A DNA stretch of 64,000 bases from Ktedonospora formicarum (GCF_016587355.1 NZ_BNJF01000003.1:558001-622000); one strand, 5' to 3'. Positions 1 to 8,773 are shown, numbered from the stretch's first letter. Notes: generated by a model from the sequence alone, not told the origin. Made by a program: numbers and translations.

Positions 1-334
1 TAGAGTCTGTTATGAATAATAGATAACTTGGGGTATGGAAAGAATCGCTGTTTCCTCTCTCCACTCCACCTCACCACTCATGCTGAAATTGCATCACGTT
101 AAATAGCAACTTTGCTCATGTCATATGAGTGTGTGACCGATAGCAAATACCCCATCAATTTCGAGACAAGCCTCATCAGACGACCAGGAAAAACACGCTA
201 GAGGTGAATGTACTTGGGAACTCATGATTCATCGCCCATCATACGCCTTGACACGGAATCGTTCTTGTTGTTATAATGAACAAAATATCACAGATTGTTC
301 AATGTGTTCACGGCAGGACGAGAGGAAGAAGCCA
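1..334. other. Intergenic; possible IS terminus at the left edge
   Basis: No convincing gene upstream of the first TetR gene. The first 12 bases (TAGAGTCTGTTA) occur in inverted orientation at 30824-30835, next to another short repeat (ATTCAAAATTGAATCAC). This suggests insertion-sequence ends, but no transposase is visible here. Confidence 0.35.
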
Positions 335-1045
335 ATGCCCGACCATGACGAACGAGAGGCTCAGATTCTCCGTGCGGCAACAGCCGTTATTATCCGTCAG
401 GGATATGACAAGACCACGATGAGCGATATCGCCGATGAAGCTGGCGTCAGTCGAGGGACAGTCTACCTCTATTTCAAAGGAAAGGAGGAACTCTTTGAAG
501 CCCTCCTGTATTGGGAATGGACGCAGTACTCCCAAATCTGGTTGGAAGCCATCGAGTCCGATCCACGCGGCGGCACCATTGGAGGGTTCTACCGAGCAAT
601 CTTTCATGCTGTGGGCAGCCGCCCCTTGATGGCCTCCATAATGCGACGGGATCGGCGTGTGCTTGGCAATTATCTGCGCAAGCCAGACAATCTAGTTGCC
701 AGGATAAAGTCTGGTTCGACCTCCGTCGATTGGATCAAAGCGCTTCAGGCGGTAGGAGCGGCTCGCCAGGACCTTGATCCAGAGGTTACAGCGCACCTCA
801 TCGAAACGCTCTCGTATGGACAGTTAACGATAGCAGACTTTCAATCACCTGATCAGCTTCCACCCTTTCCTGTGGTCATGGAAGCACTTGCCGACATGAT
901 GGATCGCTGGCTGTTGCCAGAAGATGGAGGCAACAGCGAGGCAGGCAAGGATGTTATTCGCCAGATTGTTGCAGAAACGAAAGGACAAATGAAGCACATG
1001 AGGCTCTCTCACGGACAAACAAGAGACACAAAGGAAGGTGTTTAA
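335..1045 (+). CDS. TetR/AcrR family transcriptional regulator
   Basis: A 236-residue one-component repressor. Residues about 8-57 form the TetR helix-turn-helix, including the motif GVSRGTVYLYFKGKEELF; the remainder is a helical ligand-binding and dimerisation domain with no obvious ligand signature. The open frame extends upstream to 224, but ATG at 335 is preferred because GAGGAAG sits just upstream and the HTH begins a few residues in. The stop codon ends 1 nt before the ATG of the acyl-CoA-ligase-like gene, so the two are probably cotranscribed. By analogy with such pairs it may control that enzyme in response to an aromatic or acyl compound; this is inference. Confidence 0.9.
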   Translation: MPDHDEREAQILRAATAVIIRQGYDKTTMSDIADEAGVSRGTVYLYFKGKEELFEALLYWEWTQYSQIWLEAIESDPRGGTIGGFYRAIFHAVGSRPLMASIMRRDRRVLGNYLRKPDNLVARIKSGSTSVDWIKALQAVGAARQDLDPEVTAHLIETLSYGQLTIADFQSPDQLPPFPVVMEALADMMDRWLLPEDGGNSEAGKDVIRQIVAETKGQMKHMRLSHGQTRDTKEGV

Positions 1046-1046
1046 G

Positions 1047-2435
1047 ATGTCACACGCTCATACTCCAGATCATGTCCAAACCTTGCCTTTGCTCCTTGAT
1101 GCTCGTCGCGCCAAGAAGCAGGGTTTGGACGCGATCATGCAACGACAGCATACGCGCCTGGCTGAGATGGTGACCTACGCACGCACCAACTCCCCCTACT
1201 ATCGCAAGCTCTATCAGGATCTGCCAGAGCGGATCGAAACCCCTGCGCTCTTGCCTGTCACTAGCAAGAAGATCTTGATGCCCCACTTCGATGACTGGGT
1301 GACTGACCGAGAGGTGAACATCGAGCAGGTAAGCGAGTTCGTTGACAATCCTGACCTGATTGGAGAACGGTTCCTGGACAAGTATCTGATGGCGACCAGC
1401 TCGGGCACCAGCGGGATGCGTGGGATCTTTCTACAGGACGCGTGGAGTGCAGCGGTGACATCTGCCCTCGCTCCACGAGAGGTCTCCGGGCTAGGAGCCA
1501 GCGATCTCATCAGGCTTCTCGCACATGGCGGACGCATGGCACTGGTGATTGCTACTGGCGGACACTTTATGGGGTCCGCCGGGAGCGTCCGGGCGGCCAG
1601 GGAAAGCGCACTATACCGCAAAAGGGCCAAACTCTTCTCGGTGCGCACCCCCCTGCCCGAACTGGTCGAGCAGCTCAACCAGTTTCGCCCGGCCATCCTC
1701 TTCGGCTACGCAAGCCAGATCATAATGCTGACTGGAGAGCAAGAGGCGGGCCGCCTGCACATTCACCCGGCTCTGGTGCAAGCTGGCGCAGAGACGCTCC
1801 CCGCAAGCGAATTTGAGCGGGTAGCCAGGGCGTTTCAGGCGAAGGTCAGCACCGCCTATGCCGCAACTGAGTGCCCTTTTCTGAGTGTATCCTGTAAGGA
1901 AGGATGGTATCATGTCAATAGCGACTGGGTTGTGTTTGAGCCCGTGGATGCCGACTATCGGCCCGTCCCACCTGGAACGCAGTCGCACACGGTACTGATC
2001 TCTAATCTCGCTAATCGAGTGCAACCAATTCTGCGCTATGACCTGGGGGATAGCGTCTTGCAACGGCCCGATCCCTGCCCATGTGGCAACCCATTTCCGG
2101 CAGTCCGTGTTCAGGGCCGAATCGCAGATGTGCTCACCTTCCCCACGGAAAGAGGCGAACAAGTGAGCATCGCCCCCTTAGTATTCAGCACTCTGATTGA
2201 TAGTTTGCCAGGAATCACGCTCTTCCAGATCGTGCAGACCACACCTACCAACCTGCGTTTACGCCTGCGGTACGCAGCAGGTACAGATCCTGACCATGTG
2301 TGGCAGCAGGTACAAACCGAGGTAACGCGTGTTCTCACCGAACACAAGGCGGGCCATATCACGCTTGAGCGTACAGAGGAGCTACCTCTGCAGTCGCCCG
2401 GTGGTAAGTACCGCTCGATTATTCCATTGAGTTGA
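1047..2435 (+). CDS. Phenylacetate-CoA ligase-like adenylate-forming enzyme
   Basis: A 462-residue member of the PaaK/CapK branch of ANL enzymes, which activate a carboxylate as an acyl-adenylate, usually for CoA transfer. The phosphate-binding loop SSGTSGMRG lies near residue 115; YAATE (about 270) and YDLGDS (about 335) match the nucleotide- and ribose-binding motifs. A small CxCG segment (PCPCGNPFP) precedes the C-terminal lid, as in many PaaK-like proteins. Start: ATG at 1047 has AAGGAAGG upstream; a GTG at 1038 is in frame but less likely. It follows the TetR gene directly. The substrate cannot be read from sequence. Confidence 0.85.
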   Translation: MSHAHTPDHVQTLPLLLDARRAKKQGLDAIMQRQHTRLAEMVTYARTNSPYYRKLYQDLPERIETPALLPVTSKKILMPHFDDWVTDREVNIEQVSEFVDNPDLIGERFLDKYLMATSSGTSGMRGIFLQDAWSAAVTSALAPREVSGLGASDLIRLLAHGGRMALVIATGGHFMGSAGSVRAARESALYRKRAKLFSVRTPLPELVEQLNQFRPAILFGYASQIIMLTGEQEAGRLHIHPALVQAGAETLPASEFERVARAFQAKVSTAYAATECPFLSVSCKEGWYHVNSDWVVFEPVDADYRPVPPGTQSHTVLISNLANRVQPILRYDLGDSVLQRPDPCPCGNPFPAVRVQGRIADVLTFPTERGEQVSIAPLVFSTLIDSLPGITLFQIVQTTPTNLRLRLRYAAGTDPDHVWQQVQTEVTRVLTEHKAGHITLERTEELPLQSPGGKYRSIIPLS

Positions 2436-2444
2436 ACTGCGCTT

Positions 2445-2500
2445 GAGGGGGAGAACGTTCTGATCACACGAGCAGAAACAGAACGCGCTCCTCCTCTTTT
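2445..2500 (+). terminator. Terminator after the ligase gene
   Basis: A GAGG-rich left arm with GTTCTG pairs with CAGAAC plus CTCCTCCTC and is followed by TTTT. It starts 9 nt after the ligase stop codon, as expected for an intrinsic terminator closing the TetR/ligase unit. The stem has a 3x3 internal mismatch. Confidence 0.65.
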
Positions 2501-2597
2501 ATGACCACAATCTCACCAATTGCTCTTGAAAATCGCGTCAAAATGGGCATTACACATGAGTCAGAGCCAAAACAGTGAAAAAAATATGCCGTAACCC

Positions 2598-3821
2598 CTA
2601 TGAGTCAGTCGAAAGGCTTTCTGTAATGAAAGGCCCTCGCTTCACGTTCTTCTTAGAGACTACCGTCTGCAATTGCTCTTCCGTCACTTTTGCCGCATGC
2701 AAATCAGCGTCGTCAAGGATCGCCCCGCTGAGCGTCGCACCGCCCAGATCAGCTCCCTGCAAATTCGCCTCAATGAGAACTGCCTTGGTGAGCGTCGCCC
2801 CGCTGAGGTCAGCCTGGCGCAAGTTCGCGCCAATGAGGGTCGCATTGCTCAGATTTGCCTCTGTCAGGTTGGCTCCCTCTATATTCGCTTCCGTGAGAGT
2901 CGTCTCTGTGAGATTCGCACCGCTGAGGTCGGCCCCTTGCAAATTCGCTCTATAGAAATACGCCTTCGAGAGGTCCGCGCCTCGCAGATTTGCTTGGCTG
3001 AGGTCAACGCCGCTGAGATAGGATCCTTGCATCTGTGCGCCAACGAGTTGCGCATGTGAGAGATCTGCTTGCAGATCGGGACGGCTCGCCCTCCCTCTCT
3101 CGCCTTGAGAGCCAGGAGCATCATGGCCTTCCTTCGCCTCCCCGAAGCTCGAATCACTCAGATCAGCATCCGTGAGATCGGTACCGCGCAAATCGCCCCC
3201 CCTCAGGTCGGCACCCTTCAGCGTCGCATGTGAGAGGTTGGCTCCAGAGAGGTCGGCACGATTGAGGTTCGCACCACTGAAGTCAGCTCCTTGTAAATTA
3301 GCCTCCCTGAAGTTCACACGCCTCAGATCCGTCTGGGCTAAATTGATCTGCGGCAGCACTATCTTCTGGAGATCAGCTCCGACCAGGCTCGTGCTTCCCT
3401 GCAAACCATCGCGGATAAAGGTCGCAGGCAAGCCGTTGTGACTGAAAAACTTCACCATGCTGACCTGCTGATCGGCATTTAAGGTTTTCAATACCTGGCC
3501 CAGCCGTTGTTGTGCGATCTGCGAGACCTCTGGATTGTCGGTAAGCAGCGTGAGGAAGTAGGTCTGGAAGACCATCTCCTGCATCATCGCCATCCATTGC
3601 TTTCCACTCTGGTCCTGCGCGTACATTTGCCAGGCGGCAAGGCACAGACTGAGCAACATTGCGAAAACCAACGCGGTGACAATTTGACCTGAAGTATTTC
3701 CTCCGCTGAGAAGATTGATGAGGAAGGCGATGATCGCAGCAAACAAACCAGAAAAAACAGCCAGTGTCGAGGGATGAGACACGACCTGGCTCATATGAAA
3801 AAGACGTTTCATAACCAGCAT
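2598..3821 (-). CDS. Membrane-anchored pentapeptide-repeat protein
   Basis: A 407-residue protein. Two hydrophobic helices (about residues 18-38 and 46-66) anchor the N terminus, followed by a short helical region. From about residue 125 to 390 there are nearly uninterrupted A(D/N)LxG-type pentapeptide repeats, which fold as a right-handed quadrilateral beta-helix. A charged linker with GSQGERGRASRP around residue 235-250 divides the repeats into two blocks. GGAGG lies just upstream; the ATG at 3821 has only 3 nt spacing and a second ATG at 3812 is possible. Some pentapeptide proteins mimic DNA and protect gyrase, but that cannot be inferred here; the membrane anchor argues for an envelope role. 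Confidence 0.88.
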   Translation of the reverse strand: MLVMKRLFHMSQVVSHPSTLAVFSGLFAAIIAFLINLLSGGNTSGQIVTALVFAMLLSLCLAAWQMYAQDQSGKQWMAMMQEMVFQTYFLTLLTDNPEVSQIAQQRLGQVLKTLNADQQVSMVKFFSHNGLPATFIRDGLQGSTSLVGADLQKIVLPQINLAQTDLRRVNFREANLQGADFSGANLNRADLSGANLSHATLKGADLRGGDLRGTDLTDADLSDSSFGEAKEGHDAPGSQGERGRASRPDLQADLSHAQLVGAQMQGSYLSGVDLSQANLRGADLSKAYFYRANLQGADLSGANLTETTLTEANIEGANLTEANLSNATLIGANLRQADLSGATLTKAVLIEANLQGADLGGATLSGAILDDADLHAAKVTEEQLQTVVSKKNVKRGPFITESLSTDS

Positions 3822-3932
3822 TTGCCTCCGAGGTTTTCTCTCAGTATATCCTCTCTCAGCTCAGGAAAAAAGCGCGCTGCCTCGGAATGAGGCTTGCTTG
3901 TCAACTCGTCCGAGAAGCAAGGAGTTTGGGCT

Positions 3933-3974
3933 GCCGCTCAATGGTTGGCAATTTAGTGCCAATTATTGAGCGGC
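3933..3974. repeat. 18-bp inverted repeat (hairpin)
   Basis: Arms beginning GCCGCTCAAT and ending ATTGAGCGGC pair over 18 positions with two mismatches and a 6-nt loop. It lies between the P450 stop and the pentapeptide gene start. It may be a terminator or a bidirectional structural element. Confidence 0.6.
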
Positions 3975-4017
3975 ACACATCGTCGAGAGAACGCAATAAC
4001 AGCCGTCAAACGCATTG

Positions 4018-4086
4018 GTTGATCCCCTCCGCTGACTGAGAGAAGCGTTGAGGAGGGTTCCAATCAGTCAGTGGAGAGGGATCAAC
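4018..4086 (-). terminator. Large imperfect inverted repeat downstream of P450
   Basis: Arms starting GTTGATCCC and ending GGGATCAAC pair over about 22 bp with a 1-nt bulge and one mismatch around a loop of about 22 nt. It begins 10 nt past the P450 stop, consistent with a transcription stop, although there is no clear U-tract. Confidence 0.5.
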
Positions 4087-4096
4087 CCACGTTCTG

Positions 4097-5272
4097 TTAC
4101 TTTTCCCAGGTTAAGGGCAACTGCTTTACTCCAAAGACGGACGAGCTCTTGATCGGAGATAATGGCGCATCGGACACGTGCCAGGAACCGGGCAGGCGGT
4201 CGAGCATCGTGTTCAGCGCAATCTTCGCCTCCAAACGTGCCAGGGGAGCCCCCAGGCAGAAATGGACACCACGCCCGAATCCCAGGTGCCGATTGGGCTC
4301 ACGCTCGATATTGAACTGACTGGCATCGGGGAACTGAGCCTCATCACGATCCGCCGAGGCAATCCAGGCAAAGAGCAACTTGCCAGCTTCTATGCGCTGA
4401 TCGCCTATCATCGTCTCGGTCGTGGTCCCGCGTATCGTGAGTTTGATCGGCGAGTAGTAGCGCAGGGCCTCTTCAAGCGCACCTGGCACCAGCTCGCGAT
4501 TGGCACGCAGACGTTCCACCGCTTCGGGATGCTCATCAAGGCAGAGGATGGTATTACCAATCAGATTGGTCGTGGTCTCGTTTCCCGCGACCAGCAGCAG
4601 CACGCAGAATCCCAGCAATTCCTCGTTGCTCAGGCGCTCGCCATCTACTTCCGCCTGGAGCAGCGCGCTCACCAGATCATTCTGGGGATGCGCACGTCGC
4701 TCCTCAAAGACCTCGTTGAAGTAGGCTTTCATGCTGTCCATGGCCTGCATGATCGCCTGTGTTTCCTCTGGTGTCGATTCCGCCTCTCCCCCAACGGACG
4801 CATCAGACCACTGCTTGAACTCCTCGCGCCGCTCAGCGGGAACTCCCAATATCTCCGCGATGACGGTGATAGGCAGCGGATAGGCCAGATCCCTGATGAC
4901 ATCCATCTCACCCGATGCCAGCACCTGATCGAGCAAGCCATTGGTGATCTCCTGGATGCGCGACTCCATGTGAGCCACCATGCGCGGCGTGAAGGCGAGC
5001 GAGACGAGATTGCGCAACTTGCGATGACGTGGTGGGTCCATACGGAGCATGCTCGAACTGATCGGAGTGGCATTGCGGTACTCAGGTGGCAGGAAGCTGC
5101 TCTCATCGGATGAAAACGTCGCGTGATCACTGAGCACACGTAGCACATCATCGTAGCGGAAGATGTGCCATGCCTGGATATTTGGGTCAAAGAGCACAGG
5201 CTGGGTCTCGCGCATCTGACGATACCAGTCATAAGTGGCTGTGAGCTCTGCTCGCTTGGAATTAGCCTGCAT
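4097..5272 (-). CDS. Cytochrome P450
   Basis: A 391-residue soluble bacterial cytochrome P450, a haem-thiolate monooxygenase needing external ferredoxin or flavodoxin partners, none of which is encoded nearby. The I-helix oxygen-binding motif is AGNETTTN, the ExxR motif lies in EEALRYY, and the haem-binding loop is FGRGVHFCLG with Cys339 as the axial ligand. Length and motifs resemble the CYP107/CYP109 type that hydroxylates natural products and fatty acids, but the substrate is unknown. A purine-rich ribosome site (AAGGGAAAGAAG) precedes the ATG. The MFS exporter lies upstream on the same strand, 325 bp away, so a joint detoxification or secondary-metabolite role is possible. Confidence 0.93.
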   Translation of the reverse strand: MQANSKRAELTATYDWYRQMRETQPVLFDPNIQAWHIFRYDDVLRVLSDHATFSSDESSFLPPEYRNATPISSSMLRMDPPRHRKLRNLVSLAFTPRMVAHMESRIQEITNGLLDQVLASGEMDVIRDLAYPLPITVIAEILGVPAERREEFKQWSDASVGGEAESTPEETQAIMQAMDSMKAYFNEVFEERRAHPQNDLVSALLQAEVDGERLSNEELLGFCVLLLVAGNETTTNLIGNTILCLDEHPEAVERLRANRELVPGALEEALRYYSPIKLTIRGTTTETMIGDQRIEAGKLLFAWIASADRDEAQFPDASQFNIEREPNRHLGFGRGVHFCLGAPLARLEAKIALNTMLDRLPGSWHVSDAPLSPIKSSSVFGVKQLPLTWEK

Positions 5273-5597
5273 ATTCTTTCTTCTTTCCCTTTGTATTCTC
5301 TTCTACTTTATTGATGGAACATATCCCACGCACATGAGCAGATCCGGCCCTCACACGTGAAGCATTGCTCGGAGGCGCGGAGTACTGTCGTTGTGCGCGT
5401 GTTCCCTGTTGGTAAGCGTTGCGGGCGAACATCGGACCCGGACGTGGGCGTCAAGGCGCAGAGATCAAGCGTGCTTTTCCTGAATGTGCGAGGCTCACCA
5501 TTAAGCCAAACCCTCACTCACGCCGTGTCCCCGCTTTTCGCCCACGTCCTTCCATGATGGACTCCTTCAAGAGAGCATCATCCCTCTGCTCTCTGCG
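5273..5597. other. Intergenic between P450 and MFS genes
   Basis: No gene seen. A short hairpin (AGAGAGCA/TGCTCTCT arms, 5569-5593) lies immediately after the MFS stop and may act as a weak terminator. The remainder should hold the P450 promoter. Confidence 0.4.
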
Positions 5598-6974
5598 TTA
5601 GAGCTCTCGCAGCACTTTTTGCGTCAAACCGAACAGCATCACCACAGCCAGCACAATCCCATCGATTGGGAAGATGATCACTGGACCATAATGGTTCGCC
5701 AGCACACCGGTCAGGATCGTCGAGACCGGATAGAGCCCGAATGAACTAAACATCAACAAGCCCATGACACGCCCCATCAGATGGCTCGGAATGTTCATTT
5801 GGACCGCAGTGAAGAACAGGACGCTGAAGCCACTGCTGGCGATAGCTGCAATCAGCATGCAGACCACAGCTCCTGGCACCCCTCCAACTGGCAGTAGCGC
5901 AAACATGGCGGCGATGATGAACCCTCCCAGGAGGATTATCAGTCCTTTGTGTTTGTATTTGCCCAACATGCCAACCAGGATAGACCCAATGAGCGCGCCG
6001 CCGCCCCACCCACCCATGATGAACCCAAATCCGCTCGCGCTCCCATGCATAGGACCCTGAACCAGCGCGGGCAGGGCCACCTCGATCAACCCGCCTGTCA
6101 CCAGGCTACTCACAATGAACATGAACAGGGCAATCTGAATCAACCGTGAAGTGCGCAGAAATCCCCAGAAGCTGATCTGCGTCTCCGCGTCCTGCGCGCT
6201 GGCTTGTGGATGAGCCTGGCTTGTTTCGGCCTGGCTTGCATCGGGGGTGGCGTGTGTGGTCCCCCGCATCAGCGCGAGCGAGCCTGCCGAGACGAGAAAG
6301 GTGATTGCGTCGAGAGCCAGCGTTCCCGCCGATGTGAGCCCAGCAACGATCACGCCAGCAACTGATGAACCGATCAAGTTCGCGCCCTGCATTGAGGCCA
6401 TCATCAGCCCATTGCCAGCTTGCAGCTCGTCTTTGCCCAGAATATCTGGCACCATGGACATGGATGCGGGGGTGAATGCGCCTCCCAGGGCACCCAGCGG
6501 TACCGCAATGGCGCAGAGCTGCCAGAGCGGAGGATGACCACCAAAGGCCAGCGCCGCCAGGACTCCCATCAACAGCAGGCGCAGCGTATCAGCAATCAAC
6601 ATGAGCCGCCGTGGGCGCAGGCGATCGGAGAGCCAGCCACCCGCCAGCATGCACAGCGCGCGGGGAATGCCGTAAGCAGACAGCACCACGCCCAACTCCT
6701 GCACATTGCCGCCCGTGGTCAGGATCAGCCACGGCAGGGCCACCATGTAGAGCGCATCACCGAAGGTCGAGATGGTCTGACCACCGAACAACAGGGTAAA
6801 ATTGCGCTGTTTGAAGAGCCGCATCATCCCTCCAGCAACTGGTTTGGCTGTGTCTGGCTGCGTTGCGCTTTCCATCGAACCCTTTTGTGCGTTCGTTTCG
6901 TCTGTCTGCTTTGCTTGTTCCGGCGTGCTGGCCGGTGCGAATTCCTCTGGATTCAAAGTAGTTGACATGATCAT
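5598..6974 (-). CDS. MFS transporter
   Basis: A 458-residue major facilitator, most like the drug and siderophore exporters (MFS_1/MFS_3 group). The first 48 residues are hydrophilic. From QRNFTLLFGGQTISTFGDAL onward the protein shows the usual 12 hydrophobic helices, with a loop motif-A-like segment GGWLSDRLRPRRLM. A charged cytoplasmic loop rich in Gln/Ala/Thr (about residues 245-270) separates the two halves. It probably exports a small molecule by proton antiport. A short dyad AGGTC-TTT-GACCT (7094-7106) sits in its upstream region and could be an operator. Confidence 0.9.
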   Translation of the reverse strand: MIMSTTLNPEEFAPASTPEQAKQTDETNAQKGSMESATQPDTAKPVAGGMMRLFKQRNFTLLFGGQTISTFGDALYMVALPWLILTTGGNVQELGVVLSAYGIPRALCMLAGGWLSDRLRPRRLMLIADTLRLLLMGVLAALAFGGHPPLWQLCAIAVPLGALGGAFTPASMSMVPDILGKDELQAGNGLMMASMQGANLIGSSVAGVIVAGLTSAGTLALDAITFLVSAGSLALMRGTTHATPDASQAETSQAHPQASAQDAETQISFWGFLRTSRLIQIALFMFIVSSLVTGGLIEVALPALVQGPMHGSASGFGFIMGGWGGGALIGSILVGMLGKYKHKGLIILLGGFIIAAMFALLPVGGVPGAVVCMLIAAIASSGFSVLFFTAVQMNIPSHLMGRVMGLLMFSSFGLYPVSTILTGVLANHYGPVIIFPIDGIVLAVVMLFGLTQKVLREL

Positions 6975-7135
6975 TCCTTATTCTTGCTTATCTGCTCATT
7001 CTTCCTGGAAAACTCAGACACATCGCTTATGGTTCGCTTTCCACGGTGAAATGCACGCATTGCAAAGCATCAAGCTTTTTGTATGATTTCTATAGGTCTT
7101 TGACCTGAATGGAAATGTTGTGCATAATCTTTTCC

Positions 7136-7999
7136 TTATGAGAGAACAGTCACCTTCGAGACATCAGCCCCTATGCCTTTGAGGGCGGCATACGTTAACT
7201 TATCCATCATCGCGCCATCAAAGCGAATGGATTGGATGGCCCGCTTCAGAGACCAGATGCCCGTCTGGCGGAAAGAGACATTTTTGAGGGTCGCACCCTG
7301 AAACGACACATCCCTGAGTGCCGGCAGGTCAAACGTGACACCAAGAAAGGTCTGCCCATCCAGTCGCTGTCCGCTCAGGTCGGAAGAGGCAAAGTTCACA
7401 CCGAGAAAGGTACAGCGTTCAAAGGTCGTTTTGCGCAGGTCCGTCTTGGTAAAATTGACATCCGTCAGCTTGATGTCGACGAATTTCGCTCCAACCAGTC
7501 CCGACTTGCTGAAGTTGGTGCGTACCAGGATGGCTTCGCTGAAGTTCGCATCCACGAGGTCAAGGACAGAGAAGTCGCAATCGGTCAGATTGGCGCGCGT
7601 GAAATTGGCTTCACGGACGTCGCTGCCCCGAAACGAGCTCCCGGTGAGGTCCGCGCCCGTAAAGTCAGAGCCACGCAACGCGCTGCCTTGAAAGTTGCTT
7701 TTCGGCGCAACCACGTCGGCGAAGTCGCTCTGTGGGAGATGGCTCGCGCTCAAGTTGGTAACCACCTGCCGCTCCAGCGAGTGGGAGAGGTTGGCGACCT
7801 CCCTGACGGTTTGCTCGATGTCGCCGATGCTCTCAATGGTCATGGCAAAGGCGGTCTCGTCATCCTTGCCCTCGGCTTTGAGCTCGCGGAAGCGCTCCTG
7901 TAAATCGGAGAGCAGATCCGCCTTTAATTCGGTCGTGCTTTTGACCTCATCGTAGGGAGCAAAGACGCCGTTGACATAGTTGGTCAATGTATCGTTCAT
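7136..7999 (-). CDS. Permease-prefix/HAAS-like domain fused to pentapeptide repeats
   Basis: A 287-residue protein. Residues 1-75 (NYVNGVFAPYDEV, then ELKADLLSDLQERF and GDIEQTVREV) resemble the small helical 'permease prefix domain 1'/HAAS module. That module normally sits next to PadR regulators and at the N terminus of MacB-FtsX-type permeases. From about residue 88 to 270 the protein consists of pentapeptide repeats (SNFQGSALRGSDFTGADLTG and similar). No membrane segment is evident. The PadR gene lies 33 bp upstream on the same strand, so the two form a unit. The prefix domain probably mediates contact with PadR or a membrane partner; this is inference. Confidence 0.82.
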   Translation of the reverse strand: MNDTLTNYVNGVFAPYDEVKSTTELKADLLSDLQERFRELKAEGKDDETAFAMTIESIGDIEQTVREVANLSHSLERQVVTNLSASHLPQSDFADVVAPKSNFQGSALRGSDFTGADLTGSSFRGSDVREANFTRANLTDCDFSVLDLVDANFSEAILVRTNFSKSGLVGAKFVDIKLTDVNFTKTDLRKTTFERCTFLGVNFASSDLSGQRLDGQTFLGVTFDLPALRDVSFQGATLKNVSFRQTGIWSLKRAIQSIRFDGAMMDKLTYAALKGIGADVSKVTVLS

Positions 8000-8032
8000 A
8001 TCAATACCTTTCCTTTACAAGAAATTCTTCAG

Positions 8033-8362
8033 CTACAAGAGGTCCTCTAGCACGCGCTTGGCGTACCCCCAGTTTCGTGTGTTGCGATCGTAGGTCGCTT
8101 TCCCTTTTTCCGTGATCCGGAAGTATTTCCTTCTCCCGCCCTGAGATTCATCACCCCAATGCCACTCGATATCCTCGTCTATCTCAAGTCGTCGGACGCT
8201 GGAATACATGGTGGCTTCCTTGAGTTCGTACTCGCCACCCGAGCGCTCAGCAATCAGTTTGACAATCTCGTAGCCGTAGCGGTCAGCTTCCGATAAGAGC
8301 CGTAAAATTATCGTATCGGTATGACCGCGTAGCAGATCGGACGTCAGTTTGTTTTCACTCAT
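8033..8362 (-). CDS. PadR family transcriptional regulator
   Basis: A 109-residue PadR-like winged-helix repressor with the family pattern DTIILRLLSEADRYGYEIVK, then LKEATMYSSVRRLE and GRRKYFRITEKGK. It is the short form, lacking a long C-terminal helical domain. It is the first gene of a two-gene unit with the permease-prefix/pentapeptide protein. A near-consensus promoter and a dyad overlapping its -35 box lie immediately upstream, suggesting autoregulation. Confidence 0.92.
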   Translation of the reverse strand: MSENKLTSDLLRGHTDTIILRLLSEADRYGYEIVKLIAERSGGEYELKEATMYSSVRRLEIDEDIEWHWGDESQGGRRKYFRITEKGKATYDRNTRNWGYAKRVLEDLL

Positions 8363-8383
8363 ATATCATCACCTCGTATGGAG

Positions 8384-8420
8384 ATTATACGATATAGTAC
8401 TGTGATTGTCAATGTACTAT
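8384..8420 (-). promoter_or_regulatory. Promoter and dyad operator of the PadR gene
   Basis: Reading the minus strand, TTGACA (8407-8412) and TATAAT (8384-8389) are separated by exactly 17 bp, a consensus sigma-70 promoter. Perfect 7-bp arms ATAGTAC/GTACTAT (8394-8400 and 8414-8420) flank the -35 box. This is a good candidate PadR operator. Confidence 0.8.
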
Positions 8421-8502
8421 TTTGATGATGATACTTTGCTCGATAAACCTGCGCTCGGTTCATTCTTTAACATCTCATGTGTCCATAACAAGCTTTGGTG
8501 TC

Positions 8503-8536
8503 GTCGTTTTGTACATCTTAGGATGTACAAAACGAC
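8503..8536. repeat. Perfect 15-bp inverted repeat
   Basis: The arm GTCGTTTTGTACATC and its exact complement are separated by 4 nt (TTAG). It lies 10 bp after the stop of the small minus-strand gene and upstream of PadR. It may be a terminator for the regulator/small-gene unit, although only a short T-rich stretch follows. Confidence 0.6.
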
Positions 8537-8545
8537 TTTCTTCCA

Positions 8546-8773
8546 CTATGGCAGTTGCTCCTCCTGGTCAGATAAGAACACATCTGTGTCCAGCGAGAGC
8601 AGATCGAGTCCGAGGCTTTGAATTTTCAGGAGAACTCGATAGAGCGCCGCTTGATCAACCAGTTGTCCGCGCAGCACTGTTCTACCGGAGGCCTCGGGAA
8701 AAATTTCAAGGGTCTCAAACCATTCCTGCCAGGATGGGTCCAGGTGTCCTTTTATAGCTATATGGCATCGCAT
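8546..8773 (-). CDS. Small conserved-type protein downstream of LAL regulator
   Basis: A 75-residue protein with the pattern GHLDPSWQEWFETLEI, then GQLVDQAALYRVLLKIQSLGL. It is acidic at the C terminus, with no signal or membrane segment. Small proteins of this pattern recur in Ktedonobacteria, but I know no function. ATG 8773 is chosen so that translation starts at MRCHIAIKGHL; GGAAGGAGG lies 12 nt upstream, and an in-frame ATG directly abuts that site. It follows the large LuxR gene after a 112-bp structured spacer. The equivalent spacer after the second LAL gene leads instead into a reductase-like gene. Confidence 0.7.
   Translation of the reverse strand: MRCHIAIKGHLDPSWQEWFETLEIFPEASGRTVLRGQLVDQAALYRVLLKIQSLGLDLLSLDTDVFLSDQEEQLP

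Noticed and set aside
2598..3821. CRISPR-like periodicity in the pentapeptide gene
   Set aside because: The short DNA periodicity is the 15-bp codon pattern of pentapeptide repeats, not direct repeats with spacers. No CRISPR array was seen anywhere.
4178..5113. Long plus-strand open frame of 311 codons
   Set aside because: Antisense to the cytochrome P450, whose motifs are complete; the frame has no ribosome site and no recognisable sequence.
7232..7903. Plus-strand open frame of 223 codons with repeated pattern
   Set aside because: Mirror of the pentapeptide-repeat gene on the minus strand; the periodicity is inherited from those repeats. The same applies to frames at 2575-3059.
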